Source: Pseudoxanthomonas mexicana (GTDB taxonomy: Bacteria; Pseudomonadota; Gammaproteobacteria; Xanthomonadales; Xanthomonadaceae). Taken from it: 64,000 nt of DNA. Under the pieces are notes generated by a model. That model did not search any database and was not told where the DNA came from. It saw nothing but the letters and a program-made list of their open reading frames with translations. Location of the stretch: positions 101,689 to 165,688 of the forward strand of contig NZ_LSIF01000092.1 of NCBI RefSeq assembly GCF_001556105.1. The letters are read 5' to 3'. Position numbers and translations under genes: made by a program. Positions 25,878-32,845 of this stretch are shown one piece after another (position 1 is the first letter of the stretch; every line of letters starts with the position of its first letter).

Positions 25878-28202
25878 TCAGAACTTCGCGCTGAACTCCA
25901 CGCCCACCGTCCGCGGCTCGTTGATGAAGCCGGTCAGGTTGTTGAAGTCGATGCCACCGACGATGCGGCGCTGGTCGGTGATGTTGCGGCCGAACAGGGC
26001 AACCTCGTAGTCGCCATAGCCCCAGCCGTAACCCACGCGCAGGCCGCCTTCCAGCGACGACTTGCCGGTGAACTCGATGGAGTCGTACAGGAAGAAGTTC
26101 ACTTCGCTGCGGTACGCCCAGTCGGTGTAGACATACAGCTCGCTGCCATCGCCCATGCCGATGCTGTAGCGCGCCGTCAGGTTATGCACCCACTTCGGCG
26201 CCTGCGGCAGCTGGTTGCCGCCAATGTAGTACCGACCCGTCGGATCGCCGTTCTGATCCAGCACCTCTTCGTCGGTGACGGTGCAGGCGGCGCAGACGGC
26301 CACGTTCAGGTCGTCGTCCTTGATCTCGGTGTCGTTGTAGCTGCTGCCCAGCGTGACCAGCAGGTTGTCCAGCACGTAGGCCTGGAAATCCAGTTCGAAG
26401 CCCTTGCCCACCGACTTCTCGGCATTGAGCAGGATGTTGGCGTTGGCGGCACCGCCGACGGCGGTCAGCTGCTGGTCCTTGATGCGGTAGTAGAAGACGC
26501 CCGCGCTGACGCGCGCGCGCTTGTCCCAGAAGTCCGCCTTCACGCCCGTCTCGATCGAGGTGACGGTTTCCGGACCGGCAACGGACTTGCCGTTGAACGC
26601 GCCTGCGGCCTGGATGCTGCTGCCACGGAAGCCGGTGGCGGCGCGCGCGTACAGGTTGACGTCATCGCTGACCGCGTACGTGGCCGACAGGTCCCAGTTG
26701 AACTTCTTGTCTTCCGGCGACGCCGACAGGTCGCCATCGGGCTCCAGCGCGGCCAACTGCGCCAGCGTGCACTTGCCCGCCAGCACGCAGGCGGCGAAGC
26801 CGGTGTTCCAGTAGTCCTCGACCGTCAGCTTCTTCTCGTCGACGGTGTAGCGCAGGCCGGCGCGCAGTTCCAGCTTGTCGGTCGCCTGCCACGTCGCTGC
26901 GCCGAACACGGCCCAGGCGTCGTTGGTCTGGCGGATGCGCTGGTAGCCATCCTGCGCACTGTTGTTCAACGAGTCGTAGCTGAAGCTTTCGACCCGGTAG
27001 TCTTCCTTGAAGTAGAACAGGCCGGCCTGCCAGTTCCACGGACCGGCATATTCGGATTCGATCCGGAACTCCTGCGTCCACTGCGAATGATCGGGAATGC
27101 CGTCGGCGGTTTCGGACGCGAACGGGATCACGCCAGGACCGGAATCGGGCAGGAATACCGCACCGTAGCCGCCATCGATGTCGCCGCGGTTGATCGTCTC
27201 GACGCTTTCATAGCCGGTGATCGAGTACAGCTTGTAGTCGCCGATGTCCCAGTTGAGGCGCGCGCTGGCGCCCTGCGACTCCAGCTCGGAATAGTTCAGG
27301 CCGTCCTGCGACACCTTGTCCTCATCAAAGCCGGGGACGAAGTTGTTGGTGCCCGGGTCGATGATGTTGGCGCGGAACAGGCGGGCGGTGCCGTTGAGCT
27401 TGCGCGCATGCGCATTGAACAGCGCCTCGAAGCCGTCGCCTTCGTACAGGAACTGCACGCGGCCGGCGGATTCGTCGTAGCCCTCGAAACCGTCGCTCGG
27501 ACCCGGATAGGTGTTGGTCACCCAGTCGTCGCGGCGCTGGTAGAGCACCGACGCACGCGCGGACCAGTTCGGGCTCAGCGCGCCGCCGACGGCGCCTTCG
27601 ACGTTCCACATGTTGTCGCTGCCCACGCCGACCTTGCCGTAGCCGCTGGTTTCCTGCGACGGCTTGGCCGATTCGAACTTCACCACGCCGGCCGGCGTGT
27701 TGCGGCCGAACAGCGAACCCTGCGGACCGCGCAGCACTTCGACCTGCTCCAGGTCGAACAGCGGGAAGCCCTTCAGGATCGGGTTTTCCTGCACCACGTC
27801 GTCGTACACCAGCGAGACCGGCTGCGAGGTGTTGAGGCGGAAGTCGGTGTTGCCGTAGCCGCGGATGTAGAAGCGCGGGAAGGCGCGGCCGAACGAGGAC
27901 TCGACGTTGAGGCTGGGGACGCGGCCCGACAGGAAGCGGATGTCCGTGCCGCCGGAGGTCAGCACGCCCAGCTGTTCGCCGTTGATGGTGCTGATGGAGA
28001 CCGGCACGTCCTGGATGTTCTCGACCTTGCGCTGCGCGGTGACCTGCACGGTGTCGAGCGTGGCGGCGCTCTGCGCGGCCGGCGCGGCCGGCGCGGTGGA
28101 CGCGGGTGTTTCCTGGGCGAAAGCGGTGCCGAACGGCAGCAGGGCGGCGATGGCAAAGGCGAGGCGATGCAGCCGGACGGTGGCCGGGCGGACTGGGGAC
28201 AT
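25878..28202 (-). CDS. TonB-dependent outer-membrane receptor
   Basis: 774 aa starting MSPVRPATVRLHRLAFAIAA with GGAAAG upstream; the signal peptide ends near FGTAFA. A TonB box-like TLDTVQVTAQR (48-58) precedes the plug (NIQDVPVSISTINGEQL, LRGPQGSLFGRNTPAG) and a 22-strand barrel ending in VEFSAKF with terminal Phe. The plug style is that of the 'IQD..VS' receptors for secondary metabolites or sugars in Xanthomonadaceae/Sphingomonadales rather than classic siderophore receptors; the ligand is unknown. A GTTGC-N6-GCAAC inverted repeat (28260-28275) lies 58 bp upstream. Confidence 0.93.
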   Translation of the reverse strand: MSPVRPATVRLHRLAFAIAALLPFGTAFAQETPASTAPAAPAAQSAATLDTVQVTAQRKVENIQDVPVSISTINGEQLGVLTSGGTDIRFLSGRVPSLNVESSFGRAFPRFYIRGYGNTDFRLNTSQPVSLVYDDVVQENPILKGFPLFDLEQVEVLRGPQGSLFGRNTPAGVVKFESAKPSQETSGYGKVGVGSDNMWNVEGAVGGALSPNWSARASVLYQRRDDWVTNTYPGPSDGFEGYDESAGRVQFLYEGDGFEALFNAHARKLNGTARLFRANIIDPGTNNFVPGFDEDKVSQDGLNYSELESQGASARLNWDIGDYKLYSITGYESVETINRGDIDGGYGAVFLPDSGPGVIPFASETADGIPDHSQWTQEFRIESEYAGPWNWQAGLFYFKEDYRVESFSYDSLNNSAQDGYQRIRQTNDAWAVFGAATWQATDKLELRAGLRYTVDEKKLTVEDYWNTGFAACVLAGKCTLAQLAALEPDGDLSASPEDKKFNWDLSATYAVSDDVNLYARAATGFRGSSIQAAGAFNGKSVAGPETVTSIETGVKADFWDKRARVSAGVFYYRIKDQQLTAVGGAANANILLNAEKSVGKGFELDFQAYVLDNLLVTLGSSYNDTEIKDDDLNVAVCAACTVTDEEVLDQNGDPTGRYYIGGNQLPQAPKWVHNLTARYSIGMGDGSELYVYTDWAYRSEVNFFLYDSIEFTGKSSLEGGLRVGYGWGYGDYEVALFGRNITDQRRIVGGIDFNNLTGFINEPRTVGVEFSAKF

Positions 28203-28513
28203 GGCGGGGCTTTCCGAGTGGGTGGGGTTCGGGGCGCCTGGCGGCGCTAGCACGCGAATGTTGCATTACAGCAACAAGGGGGGCAATGGCCGGAAGTCCC
28301 ATTCCCGCCGAAGGTAATCCCGGTTGCCCGCGGCGACCCGGATGTCCGTACGCGCAGGGCGCGACGGGTACGTTCAGCGGGCGGGCAACTCCTCTCGTCG
28401 GCGCTGGCAGGCCCGGCATCGAGGCGACCCGACCCGCCGCACCGCCACGGTTCGGCTCCGTTGCAGCCGTGCCCTGTATGCTCCGCCGCTGGTCGCCCCA
28501 CCCCGCCTGACCC
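28203..28513. other. Divergent intergenic region between receptor and patatin genes
   Basis: 311 bp with no convincing gene. The only clear structure is GTTGC ATTACA GCAAC at 28260-28275, a possible regulator site for the receptor. Both flanking genes must be transcribed from here. Confidence 0.5.
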
Positions 28514-29551
28514 ATGCGCCTGATCCGTCGTTCGCGTCCCTTCCTGTTCGCTTGCTGTGCCGTCCTGCTCGCCGCATGCGGCGGCGACAACGTCAGGCCA
28601 ACCCCGCCGCCCGTACCCGTCGCGACGGTGCCGCCCGCACCGAAGCTCAAGGTCGGCATCGCGCTGGGTGGCGGTGCGGCCAAGGGCTTCGCGCACATCG
28701 GCGCCATCAAGATGCTGGAGGCCAACGGCATCGAACCGCAGATCGTCTCCGGCACCAGCGCCGGCAGCGTGGTCGGTGCGCTGTACGCCAGCGGCATGGA
28801 CCCGTTCCAGATGCAGAAGCAGGCCTTCGCCCTGGACGAAGCGAAGATCCGCGACGTGCGCCTGTTCTCCGGCGGCCTGGTGCAGGGCCAGAAGCTGCAG
28901 GACTACGTCAACGACCTGGTCGGCAAGCGCACCATCCAGCAACTCAGGAAGCCGTTCGCCGCCGTGTCCACGCAACTGGAGAACGGCGAGCGCACGGTGT
29001 TCGTCCGTGGCAATACCGGGCAGGCCGTGCGCGCGTCGAGCAGCATCCCCGGCGTGTTCGAACCGGTGGTGATCGGCAAGGCCAGCTATGTCGACGGCGG
29101 CGTGGTCAGCCCGGTGCCGGTGGATGCGGCGCGCCAGCTGGGCGCGGACTTCGTCATCGCCGTGGACATCTCCACCAAGGCGCCCGGCACCAAGCCCGGC
29201 AGCATGCTGGGCATCGTCAACCAGTCCATCGGCATCATGGGCCAGCGCCTGGGCGAACAGGAACTGGCGCGCGCCGACATCGTCATCCGCCCGAAGGTCA
29301 ACGACATCGGACCGGCCGACTTCGAGCAGAAGAACAACGCCATCCTCGAGGGCGAGCGTGCCGCGTTGGCGGCGATGCCGCAGATCAAGGCGAAGCTCGC
29401 CGAACTGCAGCGCACGCGCACTGCCGCGCACGCGGCCAAGCACGCACCGCCCAAGCCGGACCCACGCTGCCTGGAAGAACCTTCGCGACTGGGCAAGCTG
29501 TTCGGCCGCGACGTGAAGTGCGACGCGACCGGCCAGCCGGTGAAGCCGTAA
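28514..29551 (+). CDS. Patatin-like phospholipase lipoprotein
   Basis: 345 aa. Lipobox LLAAC gives Cys22, followed by a Pro-rich linker (28-43). The patatin domain (about 46-235) shows the oxyanion loop LGGGAAKGFAHIG (51-63), nucleophile GTSAGS (Ser82) and the catalytic Asp in YVDGGVVSPVPV (Asp194), so the Ser-Asp dyad is intact. The C-terminal 45 residues are basic and carry two Cys (PRCLEE, KCDATG). It probably acts on lipids at the outer membrane; the family is close to RssA/NTE-type enzymes. Single gene. Confidence 0.9.
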   Translation: MRLIRRSRPFLFACCAVLLAACGGDNVRPTPPPVPVATVPPAPKLKVGIALGGGAAKGFAHIGAIKMLEANGIEPQIVSGTSAGSVVGALYASGMDPFQMQKQAFALDEAKIRDVRLFSGGLVQGQKLQDYVNDLVGKRTIQQLRKPFAAVSTQLENGERTVFVRGNTGQAVRASSSIPGVFEPVVIGKASYVDGGVVSPVPVDAARQLGADFVIAVDISTKAPGTKPGSMLGIVNQSIGIMGQRLGEQELARADIVIRPKVNDIGPADFEQKNNAILEGERAALAAMPQIKAKLAELQRTRTAAHAAKHAPPKPDPRCLEEPSRLGKLFGRDVKCDATGQPVKP

Positions 29552-29555
29552 CCGC

Positions 29556-30167
29556 CTACGACGTCACGCGACGCAGGTTGTCGCGCGCCCTCGCCTCCAG
29601 CGCGGCGTGGAAGTCGGGCGTGCTGTAGATCGCCGGCCGGTCGAGGAAACCCTTCAGGATTTCGCGCCGCTTGCGCCGGAACAGGAAGCCCGGCACGTAG
29701 GCGTACTCCTTGCGGATCTGCTGCTCGTATTCGTCGAAGCGCGCGCGCTCGGCACCGAGGATCGACAGGTCGATGTCGACGAGCAGCTGTTGGTCACCGT
29801 CGGATGGCACTGCGGTATGTCGCGTCGCCATCACCAGGTCATGCACGTGCTGTGCGGAAGCCGGTGCGACACCTGCGTCGAGTAGTGCATCGCGCGCCCA
29901 GTCGGCGCTGCGCAGTTCGTTGTCGTGGCCCTTGATGTCGTAGACCGCGTCATGGAACCACAGCGCGAGTTCCACCTCGTGCGGATGCTCGGCATGCGGC
30001 TGCACGTCGTCGAACGTCGCCAGGCATTCGCCGAGGTGTTGCAGCGTGTGGTAGTGGCGCTGTGGTTCCGCGTAGGCCGCCTTCAATCGTGCGAACAACG
30101 CAGCGCCCTCGCCCGCTGCGCCGATGCCGGCCCAGGCGCGTTGCCAGGAGGTGAGGAAGCTATCCAT
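29556..30167 (-). CDS. HD-domain metal-dependent phosphohydrolase (COG4339-like)
   Basis: 203 aa, starting MDSFLTSWQRAWAGIG. HYHTLQHLGE (His40, His44) and LALWFHDAVYD (His72, Asp73) form the HD metal site, with HDLVMATRH and QLLVDIDLSILG later; this is the pattern of small predicted HD phosphohydrolases. The substrate is unknown. The frame is open upstream into the REP arm, but that part is repeat-derived. The stop is 4 nt from the convergent patatin gene. Confidence 0.85.
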   Translation of the reverse strand: MDSFLTSWQRAWAGIGAAGEGAALFARLKAAYAEPQRHYHTLQHLGECLATFDDVQPHAEHPHEVELALWFHDAVYDIKGHDNELRSADWARDALLDAGVAPASAQHVHDLVMATRHTAVPSDGDQQLLVDIDLSILGAERARFDEYEQQIRKEYAYVPGFLFRRKRREILKGFLDRPAIYSTPDFHAALEARARDNLRRVTS

Positions 30168-30198
30168 AAGGTAGTCCAGGCCGGGGGCGGTGTTCCCA

Positions 30199-30343
30199 TT
30201 GTAGGAGCGACGTAAGTCGCGACCGCACACCTGTCCTGTCGGGACGTGAGGGAGGGAAGTGATCCTGGAGCGACGACTGCATGGTCGTGCCTGTGCTTCA
30301 TGGCGCTCACGTCATGCGGTCGCGACTTACGTCGCTCCTACAA
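30199..30343. repeat. REP/BIME-like element, copy 3 (long centre)
   Basis: Inverted arms TTGTAGGAGCGACGTAAG plus TCGCGACCGCA at each end, with a centre of nearly 90 nt, much longer than in the other copies. The tetranucleotide is GTAG here instead of GTGG. The centre holds a degenerate GGAGCGACGA. The right arm overlaps the stop codon of the ABM gene. Confidence 0.85.
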
Positions 30344-30640
30344 GGGAGAAGGCAACCCATGCCCGCCAACCGGCACGGTCTCGACATGGCTGTCGAAGCC
30401 GGCGATCAGCGGGCGCGCCTTGGCGATCGCCTGCTGCACGGCCGGTAGCGACAGCGAGGCCTTGTGGCTGGCCGCATCGGTCCAGACCTCGGTGATCCAG
30501 ATCGCGTCCGCGTCGGCGGGATCCTGTGCGATCACGTAGCTCAGGCAACCGGGCATGGCGTCGGTGCCGTCGAGCAGGATCGCGAGCAGCGCATCGCGCT
30601 GGCCCGGCGTGGCGCGCATCTTGCCGATCAGTCCGTACAT
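30338..30640 (-). CDS. Antibiotic biosynthesis monooxygenase (ABM) family protein
   Basis: 100 aa ferredoxin-like ABM fold: MYGLIGKMRATPGQRDALLA, then GCLSYVIAQDPADADAIWITEVWTDAASHKASL and AIAKARPLIAGFDSHVE. Such dimeric small proteins act as quinol monooxygenases, heme oxygenases or simple scavengers; YgiN-like quinone oxidation is possible. The last residues VPVGGHGLPSPL run to the REP arm, whose GTAG supplies the TAG stop. So the original C-terminus may have been replaced by the element. Confidence 0.8.
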   Translation of the reverse strand: MYGLIGKMRATPGQRDALLAILLDGTDAMPGCLSYVIAQDPADADAIWITEVWTDAASHKASLSLPAVQQAIAKARPLIAGFDSHVETVPVGGHGLPSPL

Positions 30641-30703
30641 GGCGGGTTCTCCGTGGAGGGCGAGCGCGTTGTAGCACGCGACGCGGACAGGCGATGTCCT
30701 CGT

Positions 30704-31183
30704 TCAGGCCTTCGGCAACGGCAGGCCCGCATCGGTCTTCACCGCGCGCAGCACGAAACTCGAATTCACATCGGCCACGCCGCTGGCATTGAGCAGCCCG
30801 TCCAGCAGGAAGCGCGAGAAATGCTCCAGGTCCTGGACCACCACGTGCAGCAGGTAGTCCATGTCGCCGGTCAGCGCATAGCAGGCCACTACTTCGTCCC
30901 AGGCCCGCACGCTATCGCCGAAATGCTGGACGCTGGCCGGGTCGTGCTTTTCCAGTTGCACGCGCACGAAGGCCTGCAGGCCCATGCCGATCGCCTTCGG
31001 ATCGACGCGTGCCGCGTAGCCGGCGATCACCCCGGTCGCTTCCAGCCGCTGGATGCGGCGCAGGCAGGCCGACGGCGACAGGTTCACCTGCGCGGCGATG
31101 TCGGCGTTGGTGGCGCGGCCGTCCCGCTGCAGCAGGGCCAGCAGGCGCAGGTCGGTGCGGTCGAGTGTCGCCGATTCGGTCAT
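30704..31183 (-). CDS. Lrp/AsnC-family transcriptional regulator
   Basis: 159 aa (start MTESATLDRTDLRLLALLQR; a GTG 9 nt upstream is possible). The N-terminal helix-turn-helix (about 8-60, NADIAAQVNLSPSACLRRIQRLE) and C-terminal RAM ligand domain (about 70-150, CYALTGDMDYLLHVVVQDL) are both complete. It is divergent from phhA with 128 bp between, so regulation of phenylalanine hydroxylase in response to an amino acid is likely. A GCGCAAC-N11-GTTGCGC inverted repeat lies in that gap. Confidence 0.9.
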   Translation of the reverse strand: MTESATLDRTDLRLLALLQRDGRATNADIAAQVNLSPSACLRRIQRLEATGVIAGYAARVDPKAIGMGLQAFVRVQLEKHDPASVQHFGDSVRAWDEVVACYALTGDMDYLLHVVVQDLEHFSRFLLDGLLNASGVADVNSSFVLRAVKTDAGLPLPKA

Positions 31184-31238
31184 ATGCTGCACAGGATAGC
31201 CTGTTCATGCACGATCCTTGCGCCATTGGTCGGCACAG

Positions 31239-31263
31239 GCGCAACTTTGCAAGCCTGTTGCGC
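31239..31263. promoter_or_regulatory. Inverted repeat in the lrp-phhA gap, candidate operator
   Basis: GCGCAAC, 11 nt, GTTGCGC: perfect 7-bp arms between the divergent regulator and phhA starts, 49 nt before the phhA ATG. A site for the adjacent Lrp-type protein is plausible but not shown. Confidence 0.45.
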
Positions 31264-31311
31264 GGATCTGCGGCTAGCATCGTTCCTTCACCAGTCCGTC
31301 CGGGGAACACC

Positions 31312-32196
31312 ATGAACGAGCCGCGCCGCGTCGAGCACCAGCAGACCGACAAGGGCTATGTGCCGGTCTACACGACCGCCCTGGTGGACCAACCCGCCGA
31401 CTACCCGGCCGATGACCACGCCACCTGGGGCACGCTGTACGAACGCCAGCGCGCCCTGCTGGTGGGCCGCGCCTGCGACGAGTTCCTGCAGGCGCAGGAC
31501 GCCATGGGCATGAGCCCGGACCGCATCCCCCGCTTTGATGAGCTCAACGGGGTGCTGCGCGCGACCACCGGCTGGACGCTGGTCGGCGTGGAAGGCCTGC
31601 TGCCGGAGCTGGAGTTCTTCGACCACCTGGCCAACCGCCGCTTCCCGGTGACCTGGTGGATCCGCCGTCCCGACCAGATCGACTACATCGCCGAACCCGA
31701 CCTGTTCCACGACCTGTTCGGCCACGTGCCGCTGCTGATGAATCCGGTGTTCGCCGACTACATGGAGGCCTACGGCAAGGGCGGCGTGAAGGCGCACGGC
31801 ATCGGTACCGACGCGCTGCAGCACCTGACCCGCCTGTACTGGTACACCGTCGAGTTCGGGCTGATCAACACGCCCGATGGCCTGCGCATCTACGGCGCCG
31901 GCATCGTGTCGTCGAAGGGCGAGTCGCTGTACTCGCTGGAATCGGATGCACCCAACCGCATCGGCTTCGACCTGGAGCGGATCATGCGCACGCGCTACCG
32001 CATCGACACATTCCAGAAGACCTACTTCGTCATCGACAGCTTCGAGCAGCTGATGAACGCCACCGCGCCCGACTTCACGCCGATCTATGCACAGCTCGAA
32101 AAGCAGGACGCCATTCCTGCCGGCAACGTGCTGGATGGCGACACGGTCTACACCCGTGGCACCGGCGAAGGCTGGGCGGAGGGCGGCGACGTCTGA
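31312..32196 (+). CDS. phhA: Phenylalanine-4-hydroxylase
   Basis: 294 aa. Catalyses tetrahydropterin-dependent conversion of phenylalanine to tyrosine. The iron ligands are His133 and His138 in FHDLFGHVPLL and Glu181 in WYTVEFGLI. The start MNEPRRVEHQQTDKGYVPVY matches the xanthomonad protein; the ORF is open 101 codons upstream only through the antisense of the lrp gene. No pterin-recycling gene (phhB) is adjacent. Azurin follows after 43 nt. Confidence 0.96.
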   Translation: MNEPRRVEHQQTDKGYVPVYTTALVDQPADYPADDHATWGTLYERQRALLVGRACDEFLQAQDAMGMSPDRIPRFDELNGVLRATTGWTLVGVEGLLPELEFFDHLANRRFPVTWWIRRPDQIDYIAEPDLFHDLFGHVPLLMNPVFADYMEAYGKGGVKAHGIGTDALQHLTRLYWYTVEFGLINTPDGLRIYGAGIVSSKGESLYSLESDAPNRIGFDLERIMRTRYRIDTFQKTYFVIDSFEQLMNATAPDFTPIYAQLEKQDAIPAGNVLDGDTVYTRGTGEGWAEGGDV

Positions 32197-32239
32197 CGCA
32201 CCGCTTACAATCGGGTATCCCTTTCCCCATGGATGCCCG

Positions 32240-32695
32240 ATGCTTCGACGCCTGTTTCCGCTGATCGCGCTCTGCGCGCTGCTCTCCGTCTCCAACGCTG
32301 CCTTCGCACGCAACTGCGCGGTGACGATCGAGGCGACGGACATGATGTCCTTCAACCTGAAGACCATCCGCGTACCCGGTGACTGCGCGCAGCTGCGGGT
32401 GGTGTTGAAGCATGTCGGCCGCATGCCGGCGCAGGCGATGGGGCACAACTGGGTGCTGACCGAAACGCGGCACCATCGCGAGGTCGGGCTGGCGGGCGGC
32501 CGCATGAAGCTGGCCGATGCCTACGTGCCACGCAACGATGCGCGGGTGATCGCGCATACGCCGGTGATCGGAGGCGGGCAGACGACCGAGGTCGTGTTCC
32601 CGACGTCGCGCCTGCGGACGGGCGGCGACTACACCTTCTTCTGTTCGTTCCCCGGCCACTGGAACATGATGAAGGGCACGCTGGTCTTCGAATGA
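32240..32695 (+). CDS. azu: Azurin, periplasmic blue copper protein
   Basis: 151 aa with a signal peptide ending near AAFA (23). Type I copper ligands are His69 (GHNW), Cys135, His140 and Met144 (FFCSFPGHWNMM), with the C-x4-H-x3-M spacing of azurin. A disulfide between Cys26 and Cys49 is expected. It is an electron carrier in the periplasm, often for cytochrome oxidase, peroxidase or nitrite reductase; none of these is adjacent. It may share the phhA transcript. Confidence 0.94.
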   Translation: MLRRLFPLIALCALLSVSNAAFARNCAVTIEATDMMSFNLKTIRVPGDCAQLRVVLKHVGRMPAQAMGHNWVLTETRHHREVGLAGGRMKLADAYVPRNDARVIAHTPVIGGGQTTEVVFPTSRLRTGGDYTFFCSFPGHWNMMKGTLVFE

Positions 32696-32845
32696 CCGGT
32701 GCAGGTTGATGGTCTCCGTCAACGCATCGGCGATTTCTTTCCGACGGCGGGCGCCATCTCCCTGCGGTAACGCGTGCCTCCGGTAGCATGTCCGGACGCG
32801 CCAGGACTGCACTGCGCGCGCCCCGTTCACAGCAGACGGCACGCC

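Noticed and set aside
25830..28250. 806-codon plus-strand open frame opposite the TonB-dependent receptor
   Set aside because: Shadow of the receptor; the receptor frame has signal peptide, plug and barrel features.
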